54,138 nt of DNA from a virus. The translations under genes were made by a program, and so were the position numbers. Of the stretch, positions 29,904 to 41,500 are shown piece after piece; position 1 is the stretch's first letter, and every line of letters starts with the position of its first letter. The DNA lies in the IMG/VR virus record IMGVR_UViG_3300034062_004821, positions 1 to 54,138 of that record. One strand, given 5' to 3'. The notes beneath the pieces are model-generated. The model had not been told where the DNA came from and did not search any database. It was given only the letters and a program-made list of their open reading frames with translations.

Positions 29904-31115
29904 CTATTCCGCAGCCCGGCCCATCCCCATCGCATCGCGCGCAAGGAAGGACGGGATGACTATGAGACGCTCGGCTTTTGCTCGCTCTGCTGCCCTCAGC
30001 TGACCATTCCCAAGACCCCCTGCGCGCGATCGTTTCTGCTGAGGCGTCAGCACAGGTTCAGGGAGAGGCTCGGGCGCCGGTGAGGGCGGTGCCGGCTCTG
30101 GAGGCGCAATAACAGCCGGGGCAATGGGAGCAGCGGGAACCTCCATGACAGGCGGCTGCTCGATCCTGGCTCTCTGCGCAATCAGAGCGGCCATTTCGTT
30201 CTGGTGCCGGAGTTCGGCAAGCTCGTCTTCTCTCTGCCGATCCCGCGCTGCATTGGCCCCGGAGAGATCCGTGATCAGCGCCCAGAGGCTGAGGGAGCGG
30301 GCACCTTCGAGGACGCAGAGCATCAGGATCAGCCAGACCCATGCCCAGAAGGCATTGGCGGCGCGTTCCTGCTGCTCGATCTGAAGGAGCCTCTTATCGG
30401 TGGTAGCCTGCTGAACCGGGCTGGCCTGCCCCTGCATGAGGTTGTCTTCTCTCGCCTTGAGAGTTGCCAGTTCAGACTGGATCGCCTCGCCCCTCGCCCT
30501 CATGGCGCTTTCCGTCCTGTCCTGCCGGATGCCGTCCACAGACCCGAAATAAAGCCCTTGAGCGAGGAGGAGCGATTGCGCTTTGCTGATCCCCTCCGGG
30601 CTCATGGAGGCCATGAGCTGCTGCTCTGTGCGAAGCTCTGCGATCTGCGTGCGGACGCGCTCCAGCTCTCCGCCTGTGCTCGCTATGGCTGCCTGCTGAG
30701 CCTGCCCGAGGGTGCCAGCCTCCTCGCCGGCAAGAGCCGCCTTGGCTTCAAGGCTTGCTGCGCTCTCTGCAAACCGCTCCGGCCAGACGACCTTGGCCCC
30801 GTTTTCCGCATTGTGAACACCCACAGCTGCGAGGCCCAAAAAGATGAAAGCCCCAGCCACCTTCCGAAGCGTTGTGCTGGCTGTCAGCGTGCGGATAAAC
30901 GCCACTGTGGCAAGAAGCTCTGCACCCAGAACCGCGATGATCATGCCCACCGTGGGAAGGAAGCTCAGAACAGACCAGTGAGCCGTGGCCACAATGCCAG
31001 TTACAGCAAGGGATGCGAGGCCCATGGTGATGATGACGACTGCGAAGAGTGCGAACTTGCGTGTCGCATCCGCTTCGTTCTTGAACTCAAGGAACTTGCT
31101 CAGAAATCGGTTCAT
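29904..31115 (-). CDS. Membrane protein with coiled coil and peptidoglycan-binding-like motif
   Basis: 403 residues. Hydrophobic helices at about 22-44, 52-75 and 85-102, then a coiled coil, then AQSLLLAQGLYFGSVDGIRQ through RTESAMRA (179-206), which looks like a peptidoglycan-binding domain 1, then a fourth helix (254-272) and a Pro-rich cytoplasmic tail. The loop between helices 3 and 4 would be periplasmic. Place beside the lysozyme suggests a wall-tethered lysis or envelope function. No named family. SD AGGGG before ATG 31115. Confidence 0.6.
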   Translation of the reverse strand: MNRFLSKFLEFKNEADATRKFALFAVVIITMGLASLAVTGIVATAHWSVLSFLPTVGMIIAVLGAELLATVAFIRTLTASTTLRKVAGAFIFLGLAAVGVHNAENGAKVVWPERFAESAASLEAKAALAGEEAGTLGQAQQAAIASTGGELERVRTQIAELRTEQQLMASMSPEGISKAQSLLLAQGLYFGSVDGIRQDRTESAMRARGEAIQSELATLKAREDNLMQGQASPVQQATTDKRLLQIEQQERAANAFWAWVWLILMLCVLEGARSLSLWALITDLSGANAARDRQREDELAELRHQNEMAALIAQRARIEQPPVMEVPAAPIAPAVIAPPEPAPPSPAPEPLPEPVLTPQQKRSRAGGLGNGQLRAAERAKAERLIVIPSFLARDAMGMGRAAE

Positions 31116-31132
31116 TGCCCCTGCCCCGATGG

Positions 31133-31540
31133 TTATTGAATGCCGAAGATCATTCGGCTCGCCGCGAAGAGTGATCCGACGTCTTTTGCCAGTAGGACGA
31201 TGAGCAGGGCCACGCCCATGCGGGCATAGAGCACCATGGTCTTGCGCTGCTGAGTGGCGCGATCTTCTTCCCGCTTCACCTGCTCTGCGGCATGCTCTTT
31301 GAGGGCGTCCCTCATTGCGTCGGAAAACGCCATCTTCATCTCTGTGCGAAGCTCGCCCATAGCTCTCTCCCTCTCCTTGCGGACCTGGATCATCACTCTG
31401 TTCAGCTCGTCGGCCAGCATGCCCTTGTTGACCGTGCCGGACTGCGCCACTTTGAGCATGGCGATCTCAACGGTCAGGGCCGCGAAGCGCTCAAGATATT
31501 TTTCGGTGTCGGCCAGCCTGTCCCGCAGATGCTCTGTCAC
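31133..31540 (-). CDS. Coiled-coil protein with C-terminal membrane anchor
   Basis: 135 residues from GTG 31540 behind GGGGGCGACA. A long charged coiled coil (about 5-100) followed by one membrane helix (102-125). It could be part of the lysis complex or a holin partner. Not enough helices for a canonical class I or II holin. No family recognised. Confidence 0.58.
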   Translation of the reverse strand: MTEHLRDRLADTEKYLERFAALTVEIAMLKVAQSGTVNKGMLADELNRVMIQVRKERERAMGELRTEMKMAFSDAMRDALKEHAAEQVKREEDRATQQRKTMVLYARMGVALLIVLLAKDVGSLFAASRMIFGIQ

Positions 31541-31554
31541 TGTCGCCCCCCATT

Positions 31555-32259
31555 TCAGATTTCCCCGAGACGCGCGAACAGGCCGAGCAGGTATTCAATC
31601 TGCTGCTCGCGGACGAGATCCTCACCCACCATCCCGCGCGCGTTCCGCAGCTCGGCCAGTTCAACATTCAGAAGCTCAGACAGCCTGCGCCGGGATGTGC
31701 CCCGTATCGCTCTCACAGCATCTTCAAGGTGACGAGAAGAGCCGGGGGGATTGTCCACGACCATCTCAAGCAGGTCCTCGACCTCAAGCAGGTCCTCACC
31801 CGCCCTCACCGCATCAATCCTGGCCTTCAGCTCCTCCAGAGGGCCGAGCAGAACCTCTACAGAATTGTATACTGGCTCCGCCGCTTCAGATTGAGGCTCA
31901 GGCACGGTTTCGGGAGGCGGGGCGTCCGGTGCATCCTCGGCAACCGAAGGCGCTGCGGGCTCATCTTGGGCCTCCAGGGCCGCAAGCCTTGCCTCCAGAA
32001 GGGCAACGCGGGAGGCGCAGGAGCATGTCCCTCCCTCTGGCCGTGTTGCAGGCAGATCGATGTCATGGACCTGCTTGGTGATCAGCCGGACATCCTCTCC
32101 GGTGACATCAATGGTCCTGCCTGAGTGCAGGAGCCATCTCTGGGGATCGGAGGAATACGGATCCAGCCTCCCAAGCGTGGCGCCGTCCTGGTGCCTGTGG
32201 AAGGCGTATCGATCGCCTCGCAGGAAGAACTGATCGGGTCTGTGTCGAAGGCGGCGCAT
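31555..32259 (-). CDS. Hypothetical protein, first gene of the lysis cassette
   Basis: 234 residues from ATG 32259 behind GGAG; a longer start at 32289 lies inside the terminator and was rejected. N-terminal ~60 residues (PDQFFLRGDRYAFHRHQDGA) form a compact beta-rich domain, followed by an acidic/Pro linker and a C-terminal helical region (VEDLLEMVVDNPPGSSRHLE). Function unknown. It starts 18 bases after the terminator of the structural operon. Confidence 0.55.
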   Translation of the reverse strand: MRRLRHRPDQFFLRGDRYAFHRHQDGATLGRLDPYSSDPQRWLLHSGRTIDVTGEDVRLITKQVHDIDLPATRPEGGTCSCASRVALLEARLAALEAQDEPAAPSVAEDAPDAPPPETVPEPQSEAAEPVYNSVEVLLGPLEELKARIDAVRAGEDLLEVEDLLEMVVDNPPGSSRHLEDAVRAIRGTSRRRLSELLNVELAELRNARGMVGEDLVREQQIEYLLGLFARLGEI

Positions 32260-32276
32260 GGCGTCTCCGGGCAATG

Positions 32277-32306
32277 AAAAACCCCGCATCCTTTCGGAAA
32301 CGGGGC
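32277..32306 (-). terminator. Rho-independent terminator ending the structural operon
   Basis: On the minus strand CCCCG pairs with CGGGG with an inner TCC/GGA stem and is followed by five T residues (GGGGTTTTT). It lies between the 3180-residue gene and the lysis cassette and only 18 bases before the next start, so lysis-gene expression would need read-through, antitermination or a promoter inside the hairpin region. Confidence 0.78.
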
Positions 32307-32363
32307 TTTGGGGATGGATGTAGCGTGTGTTAAGAGCGAAGTTCAGTGATCGGGGGTGGTGAG

Positions 32364-32567
32364 ATGAAGAAGTTTCTTGGCGGCGAAATGTTCATTTCGG
32401 CCATGGCGATGACGCTCTTCATGGGCCATGTAGAGTTGTTTTTGGGTCAGGGTCGCGTCAACCAGATCGTCATTGGCATGGTAATAACCGTGAGCGCGTT
32501 TGGCCTTATTCTTGGTCTAAACCTTGCTGCCACGCCATCAAGGCACAGGCGGAGGCGGAGACTTTGA
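32364..32567 (+). CDS. Small two-helix membrane protein on the opposite strand (possible holin or moron)
   Basis: 67 residues from ATG 32364 behind GGTGGTGAG. MKKFLGGEMFISAMAMTLFM and a second helix (about 38-57, IVIGMVITVSAFGLILGLNL), ending in a run of Arg. Two helices and a basic tail resemble class II holins, and the gene borders the lysis cassette, but it points the other way and its 3' end overlaps the last 30 bases of the giant gene. No other clear stand-alone holin is present. Coding status moderate. Confidence 0.48.
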   Translation: MKKFLGGEMFISAMAMTLFMGHVELFLGQGRVNQIVIGMVITVSAFGLILGLNLAATPSRHRRRRRL

Positions 32568-35500
32568 TTTCCGCGATCCGGACTTGAAATAATCAAGAAG
32601 CGCCTGAAGCCCGAAGCCCTGCACCTTTTGGCTTTCAACCGGCGGCGGAGCTTTAGGTTTACGTGGACCGCGTGGCTTTGGCGGCGGTTTGGTGCTGGCT
32701 ATATACTGCTTGAGCGCAGCCTGCTCCGTCGCAGCCGCCACGATGTTGGGCTGCGGCTTGGCGTAAGCCGCTCCCAGTGATCCAATGATACGACCGCCAG
32801 CGACACCCATGCCAAGACGCTGCAGCAGCGTGTAATTCGCCACAGCGTTCTTGGCATCCTCAACACGCTTGTATGTCTCGTCGCTGGGATTGTCTTTCCA
32901 GGCTCTCTCAGCTTCGACGAGGTCCTTGTTAGCCTTGTCAATAAAAGGCTGCATGACGGCGGCTTCACCGCCAGAACCCAGAATCCAAGCAAGGTCTTTG
33001 CCTTTGACATAACGGGTCAACTGCTTCCAGAGATTGTCGTCCTGAAACAACTCATCTGCCGGCCTGGCATTGGGATTTGGCTTCCACTTGCCAACGCTGT
33101 CCTGCAAGAATGGAAGCTCATCCTTTTTAGCTCCACCCTTTTGCCACAGCTGATTGAGATTCGCCGGCCTGCTTTCATCAGCCCTGTTAAGCATCCCGGT
33201 GACCTCTTCCTTTGAGATCGGGGTGATCAGGCGATTTAGCTTTTGCGATGCCGCCTTCGCACCAGCGACGGAAGCTTTGGCGGCTGACCCGCGCATATAC
33301 TTCAATCCGAACCCGGCAAGAACGCCAGCCATAGTAGGCCCGTACTCACGAGCAGCCTCAATAAAGAAATTTGGACGGTTTCTCTGCAGGGCGTCACGCT
33401 CCATCAGGACCTTCACCTGCCCCTCAGCTTTATTCAGACGCTCATTGGCCGCGTTAAGCCTCTCCTCAATATTTGCTTTGAACTCCCTGATCGCCTTTCC
33501 GCTCAGAGTTTCTCTACCGCTCGAAAGGGACAGTATGCCATCTACACCTGTCGGTCCGAGATTGAACCCTTCCCGAGCCAGGCGTCTCTGCAGTTCCTTG
33601 TTGTCTGCTGTGCGGAAGAAGTTCTGATCCGCCATCAGCCCTTCAATCTCTTTGTTGAGCTGAGCAATCTTCGCCATTTCCGCCTGAAGCTGCTGCTCGA
33701 TTTCTGACGAGCTGTCGGCCTCCGCTTCACCAGCCATTGCGCCCAATGCACCGCCAATAGCACCGCCACCGATCATGCGGCCAATGCTGGAAGAACCAGG
33801 CGGTCCCTTGGGGCCCTTGCCAAGGCGTTGTGCTGGAGGCGGGGGACCTCCGGGACCAGAAGCGATAGGCGGAAGCGATCCGCCCCCGCTTTTGAGGGCG
33901 GGGGCGGCTGAACTCTCAAGCATTTGCTTGGCTAAAGACACAACGTCCGGCGGTAACTTCGCGAGCACTTCCTCTTCTCGCGCAATTGATCTTTCAAAAA
34001 CTCCAACAGCAACTCGTTCGTCAGATGTAATTTCTGATTTGCCTAAAAGGGCATCAAGACGGGCGCGCGAACTGGAAATCGCACTTAGACTTTCAGCCGC
34101 CTGAATAACATCCCTATCAGCCAGTGCTTTTGAAAAATCCGGGTCGAGCGTTCCAACGTGCCTAACTGGTCGAATTGATGGGTAGCCGTCTGAGTCTTTT
34201 CCGACCACCTTACCCTCGTATATGTGGCCTTCAAAATTTTTCCCACTTTTCACAAAAGGAGAATTATACTCCCCAAGTCTACGCGCCAAATACGATCGCG
34301 ACCATCCACGTTTCAGTTCAACAGCAGATAATCCGTCATGCAGCAGACCTGTCTGATAGTCTTTGCTTTTCGCGCCTGCGCGCATGTCAAACTTAGGCCC
34401 GTTTGACCAGCGTATAAAAAGCGGACCTTCTGCGGATGCAATTAATTTTTCTACGTCGGCTAACTTTAGCATCCGCTCACTCTGCCCAATCTCAGATGAG
34501 TCATCAAGCCGGCTTGCCGTCGGAGGCCCTTTCACGGGCGGCGGCTGAACTGGCTCCTGCGTAGCCATTGCAGATGACTTTGGAGGGCCAAGACTGCTCT
34601 CCTGAGGGCCACCTATCATGCGGACGATCTGCTGGTCATCGGGAACGTCCTGCGTAGTCCAGGGAGGATTTGCGCGCCTTTCGTAGGGCGTCATATTCCT
34701 GCGTATCTGTACGTTGCGGGCTTCTACCTCTCCGGCAAGGCGGCGGTAGATGTCTCGTGCAGCGCTTTCCTGAGCCGCCCTGCTAAGAGGGTGGTATGGG
34801 TCCTTCCGGGCCTCGCGGATGTCCTTCACCATGCCATTGTACTGACGGCGCACTTCGGATTTCGGTACGCCTGCAAACGTCGGGTTCGCCGCAAACTGCT
34901 CATAGGTCGGAGGCGTCAGCTGACGATCGACCTGACGCATCCATTCCGGACGTAGTTCGTCACTCATGTAAGCGCTGCTTGGCGACCCGCCAGCGGCAAA
35001 GCCTTCCAATTCCTGTATGGCGTGCTGGTTCTCATGCAGGGCGGTTGATTTGACGCCTCCAGCTCCAAATCCGCGACTGCGAAGGCTGATCATGTCAGCG
35101 CCAGGATAGAACGCTCCGCTGCGACCCGTGTTGGGGTCCTCCACCACCTGGATGTCACGGGATGTCGGATAAGCTGCGTAGGCATCCTCATGTTCCAGAA
35201 CATTGCCGAGAGATGTGGTCCGACCCTCCTCAGGCATCCGATCAAGACGGAAGCCGGACTTGCTGTCATCGATCTCGAAGCGCCATTTGCCATCACGGCT
35301 CCTTCCCCAGCCAGTCTCACGCCAGATCTGGTCACGGCCACCGCCAGCCTTTTCCATCTGCTTGGCAATTCCAAGAAGACGCTTGTCAGCGGTCTTGGCG
35401 TTCTCTCCACCAAATGTGCGTGTGGTCGCCCCGTCAGGAACCGCGCCCCTGCCAGAAGCATTGCGCGCCCGGGCGAGGCCTGCAGCCGTAAGACCGCCAA

Positions 35501-38500
35501 GCCCGTACAGGCCAGCCGTCATCCCACGGTCTGTGTCGTCGATCGCTCCGTCATCGTTGAAGTCCTGCGGCATGGCATAGCCATAAGCTGCAGCGACCGC
35601 CCCTGTGGCAGCCTGCGCTCCTGCTCCACCTCCGGGGAAGGCAGAGAGGGTTGTGCGCGGACCTTTTGCGCCCTGAGAAGGAGGGCCTTTGATACGATCT
35701 ACCGGCGCTTGACTGGTCGGGGGTTGCGTTTCCAGTCCGCTTCCCTGGCCCGATCTTCCAGCATTTGATCCCACGCTTCCTGATCGTCTTCTGGCATCAA
35801 TTCTGGACTGTCCTTTGGCGACTGCGCCATCGATCCTGGCGCGGCTGATCCCAAGCTTCTCGGCGTGCTCAATGGCTGCGTTAAGGTAGTCGGGGGCCTC
35901 TTCATCGACATATCCCTTTGCAATCCTGGCGTCGTCAACGACCTTGGCGCTGTCATAAAGCAGCTTTTCCGGATACCACAGAAGCGCCTGCAAGTCAGCC
36001 ATGGTAAGGTCAGGATAGTCCTTTTTCAACATTTCCAGCGCGGTGGTCATAACCTCGCGAATCTGGCGGCGCTGAGCAGGGCCGGATGGCTGTTCAATCT
36101 GCCCATCCAGATACTTCCACAAACCGTTTCCATTCTTTCGCAGCTCGTCGCCAAGAGAAAGTCGCTGTTTCCCCTTGGGCGGCGCGCCAAGCAGTGCGTC
36201 AACTATTGGGCGACTGTTGTGACCCAATACGCCAATATCTGCCATGCGATCGCGCAAGGCAGGATCCTGTGACGCTTTCCGAATTGCGTAAGCCACGTCG
36301 TCAATCGCAGATACCGAAAGACGACGACCAATAATCGCTTCAAACTCCCTCTTGTCAGAGGGATCCATCATGTTGATCAGACCGGACAGATGATCGCGCT
36401 TGGCAATTATCATATCCTTGTTTTTTTCAATCAGTTTGCCTGTCCAGCGACCCCAGGTCCGCATGAACCATCTGTCTATCGTTAGCTGACCGAACTCTCC
36501 GTTCAGGTTCATCAAGAACCCGTTGCCGATTTTTGGCCCGAAGATTCCGGCTCCAAAGACTTCTTCATCGGCACGCTCGGCAATCTTGATGCCAGTCAGC
36601 TCTTCAATTTCTTTCACCGTGCGCTTGGTCGTGATGATATCGCGCAGTTTGTCGATGCCGTGCCTGTTCAGCAGCTCATTGAACAGATCAAGAGAGTCAT
36701 TAATGGCCTTTTGCGCCTCTCCAGCCTTGATGTTGGTTGGCATGCGTCCATTTCCTTTGAACGCCTTGTACGCCTGCTCGGCCAGCTCAAAGTTTTTACC
36801 GACTTTCTGACCGTTCGAAGTAATCGCGAGAGCAACGGTAAATGCAAAACGAGCGTTTACGTCAGTTGCCAGCTCAGGATGGACTTCCTCCATCACAGAC
36901 ATGGCCTTGGTAACCTTGTCATCGTACCAGCCAATGGCGTTCTTGTTGGTGCGAATTGCCTCAATGGCGTCGGCCAGCGCAACGCGAGCGATGTACTCTC
37001 GGGTTGCTTTTGTATCCTCCGAAAGGTCTACACGCGCAGCCCTAGATCTGGCGCGGAAACGCTCATCAAGGGCAACCTTCAGATCTCTGTTAGTGTTGAA
37101 AGGGCGCTCTGCAGCAAGTGATTGAGCCGCTTTAAGGTTTGTCACTTCATCAATGATGGCAGGAACGGGACGACCGGCTGGAAGCTGTCCGTCAAATGTC
37201 TTTCCTGACGCCACATCATCCATAAAGCTTTCGATTTGGGTGCGGGTTGTTTGCCTTTCCGCCGGAAACCTGCGGAAGAAAGCGTCCTGCTCAGCCTTGA
37301 ACAAGCGAACCCCTTTTTTCTCAAGGGCTTCAAGCATCTCACGCCCCTTCGCTCGCTCTGGAAGATCGTCAATCAACGAGGAGGCCCGCGCTCCCACGCT
37401 ATTGCGAATGTTGGCCGCTTCCTGGCGACGAGCGCCGCCCAGCCCCATCGTGCGGGGACCCATGCGCGGCCCTGCAGGCGGAGGACCTTTGCGCCCCATG
37501 CCGGGCATAAGGCGACTGGCGGCAGCGCCACCAATGCCGCCGGAGATCATGCCGCCCATGACAGACGCAGCACGCTCATTAGCGCTGATCTGGCCATCAC
37601 CATCGGAATCATAGGGCGCGACAGCGCCTGCAGTGCCGCCAGCAACTGTTCCTGTAGCAACAGGGCTTCTGCCCATGCCGGAAAGGATGTTGGGGCTTCT
37701 GGAAGCGCCTGGGCCGAAAGCGGCGTTGACGGAGCGGATGTTGGAGGGGTCGAAGATAACAACTTCACTATCAGTTTCAATGCCCGCGTAACCACGCTTC
37801 TTGAGAATTGGGGTTACTCGTGCGTTTATGACATCGCTAGTAACATCATCCGCAACTTTTGCGCTCTCTTGTTCCCAAATCTTAGACCATTCATCTTCGC
37901 TCGCGATGCGTCCACGCACATAAACAGGCATCACGTTTGCGCCTTGGCCGCGCGCATATTCTGATGCGAGGTTAGGGCTTTTTGCGAAGTAAACGCCAGG
38001 ACCTAGAGATCCGTCTTTTGTGATTTCAAATTCATCAATCTTTTTCGTTGTCCCATGATACAGCGGCGTCTTGACATCAAACCCCATCTTCTGCGCACGG
38101 GCCATGCGTCCTTCCTGCGACATGTCCAGGCCCTTCTCGCGGGCGCGCACCCATTCCTGCGCTTCGCCGATGTCACGGCCTGCATAGCCCTGTGACTGAG
38201 CCTGCTGAACTGCACGAGCGCCGGCAGGAGACGATCGACCGCCAAAGCCCATGGTGTCGGGAGCGCGGTCGGCCTCATACCTGTCTACTTGCCTGAGGTA
38301 GTCCTGGTACGCATCCCACTCTTCGCGAGCGCCTATGCGGTAGCTGGGATCGCCGCGAAACTCTTCGTCAATCAGACGCATTAGTGTGTTGGCGTCTTCC
38401 GGATCGACATCAAATCCTTCCGAGTAAGCCCTGCGTGCAAGCAGATCCAGCGCTGTGCCGGACTTGTTGTTCAGGAGACCGGGATATGCATTGGCGCGCC

Positions 38501-41500
38501 CCATGATGGCTTTGAGATCGCCAGTCATGTAGTTCGTGTCCTTGATGCCTCCCTGAGAGCGGATCCAAGCCAGCAACGATTGCGGCTTCTTGGGACGCGG
38601 ACCCGTCCATTCCGGAACCTCAGGCGCTCCCTGAGCAGGGAATGGAATGTCCCCAACATCACGGGCCTGCGGGGCGGCGACATCATCCGCCATGCCGGCT
38701 GTATCGACGAAGTCATCCGCAGCAGACGCTGTGGCGCCTCCGGACGCAGATGAGGGAGGCGGGCCTCCGGATGTGCCGGGGCCAGCAGACGGGCCTCCAG
38801 ATCTACGCGGAGGGGGTCCACGCCGGGAAGGACGCGGAGGACCGCCACGGCGACCACGAGGGGGGAATATCCGCGCCAGGTTCTCCGGCGTTGCGCCTTC
38901 CAGAAGCATCTGCCCCATGAGATCGCGCTGGGCTTCTGAATATGCTCCAGCCTTAGACAACCATGAAAGCCCGGCTTCAGTGGGATTGCGCAATGCCCGA
39001 ATTGCAGCGACTGCGTCTGCAGCAAAGCCGCCACCTCCCATCAAGGCCTGTCCCGTTACAGACCCCACATTTGGATTAATGCGGCCAGCATTCTGCATAA
39101 TTGCAGCATCGGCTTTGAAACGCGCCTGCATCGCGTCAGCTGCTTCCTGCCCGAAGACAGCTGCAAGCTTCTTATTGGCGGATGAACTGGAAAGGGCCTG
39201 AACAGCGCCGCGTGTGTTCTGCGCCTTAGCCACCATTGACCTAATCACGCCAGCCTGGAGCGCTGTCAGTGGACGATCTGTGATGCCAGTAACGATGCGC
39301 GTCACATCTTCAAGAATATACCTGCCTTCGAGAAGACGCTGACCTTTCTCAAAATCCGCCTTCATTATTGGCGCTTCGCCGCCGGCTTTGCGGGCCGCTG
39401 CGTATTCCGGCATAAGCTGGTCCAGCTCTCTCACAAAGGCCGAGCGCGCCTCTTCTATCTGCCGGATCTGAAGGTCATCCATCGATGCGCCGGGGCGCGC
39501 AATGAGCTTTTGCTCCGCCGCATCCATGTTGCGCTTGATGAGATCCATGATCTCGAAGTCTGTCAGCTGACGGCCTGTGGTCTGCCTCACTGTGGTGGCG
39601 TAGGCGTTCGCAGCCTCGACATGCGGACGCATAACATCCATGTCCAAAAGTACACGCAGACGCGGGCTGTCCAGCTCAGGATAGTTAGCTCTCAGCGCGT
39701 TATACGCCGGGGCTGCCTGCTCCCGGGCGGCTTGGATCATCTCATCAATGTTACCCGTAATCGTGCCCGGGTTCAGGTTGGGGTTTGCAGACGCTATATC
39801 GCGCTCAAGTCGGCCCTTTTGAGCGTCCCCGAGTTCTTCGTATCTTATTCTTGCCTTTCCGGGCGTTTCTCCTGGAAGTCGTGACAAGCCCGCCGCTTTG
39901 TTAATTCCCTCCTGAGTTAGGTCAGCTATCGTTGAGGGTTTGTCCCCGAAACGCATAGCCATAGCCGCAGCAGCCTCGTCAGCATTTGTTATGCCGACGT
40001 TACGAAGATCTCGCCGTATAGCTCCCGCTACAATTCGTTCATCATAACCACGTGGATTAAATGGACGCCCTACTGTCCGAGCAACCTGGCCGGCAAATCG
40101 ACGCCCAATGCGAGGGATAGCCATACCAATGGCTCCGCCAACGCCTGCTCCCACAGCTGGATTGCCTTCAGGATCTGTCTCGTTTTCATCAGCAGCGTTT
40201 GCTTCGCCAACTCCACCAAGATAGGCGCCAGCGCCTCCGCCAAAGATTGTATCAGCGTTTCTGGATATAAAACCACGACGCGGAGGAAGGGGTTCTGGCG
40301 CCGCACTGAACGGTGCTGGCGCAGCCCGAGCAGAAGCCGGATCAGAGGCTGCCCCTCCGCGCGGCATTTCAGGCTCGGGAACTGGCTCCTCAACAGGCTG
40401 CGGCTCCTCCTGCCGGCCAGCAGGCGAAGGACCGGGTTCTGGCCTTGGCGGCGGGCTGAACCGTCCTGCCCTGATCGATGCGACGATCTCGTCAGCAGAC
40501 ATGCCAGCGTCCTGCAAGCCCTGCACAATGGCGCGCCGCTGTTCCTCAGACATCGCGTTGTAGGCTTCGCGAGGATTGCGCGGAGGCGGAGCTGAGGGCT
40601 GCGGACGAACGCGAGCCCCGCCTGCGTTTGTTGGAGTAAGGGAAGGATTGATGGCTCTGTTGACAGCCTGAGCGCCACGAACAGCTGCCTGAGGAGCCAG
40701 AAATGGTCCGCTTAGCGTCAGATCTTCAAGAGCATTCTTCAGTCGTCCTACAAATTGCGAGTCTTCAGGCTGAGTCTTTAGAAATGCCGCATAATCCCGA
40801 AGAGGACCCTCTGGGATGGCACTCAGATCCAGCATGTCGGCAACGCGACCAGTCGATCCGTCAAAACCCAAGCCGACAGCGGCTGCATCTTTGCCAAACT
40901 GCGCGCCTAAACCTCCTCCAGGGGCCATCTTTCCAATAGCGCCGCGAGCAAAAAGGAATTGCGCAAGACCTTGCGTAAGAGCTCCAGTTCCTGACTCCAG
41001 TTCCTGAGGAAGAGGAATCTTGTAGGTATCAATTCGCGGAATGACATCTTGGCCGCGAAAGTGATTGTACGCATCAATTGGAAAGTTAGCCGTTGCCTCA
41101 AGCGCCATTGACGCCGCATTGGCTATGTTGATTGGCGCGGCTGTTATGCCTTTTCCAATATCGCGATCGACAGATGTTCCAGTTTGCAGAAGACCCCGAT
41201 CGTCCTGGGTAACGGCCATATCCATCAAGGCGCCATAGCCGCGCGAAGCTTCACGCAACTCTGCGGCATCGCGCTCCTGACGCTGTTTGATAGCCTGCTC
41301 TCTTACAGAGATTGCGGGATTTGCTGTCCATGCGTCTCCAAAACGAATGTTCCCTTGCGCAAGATTTCTGGCCGCATCCACATCCTGCCGGCGTGTCTGA
41401 TCAAAGGCGCTTACACGCGCCATGCGATCAGCTTCCTGCTGCTGGCGCTCCGGTGTCAGACGGTTGAAATCAGCGTCCGACATGAACGGTCTATTGTCTG

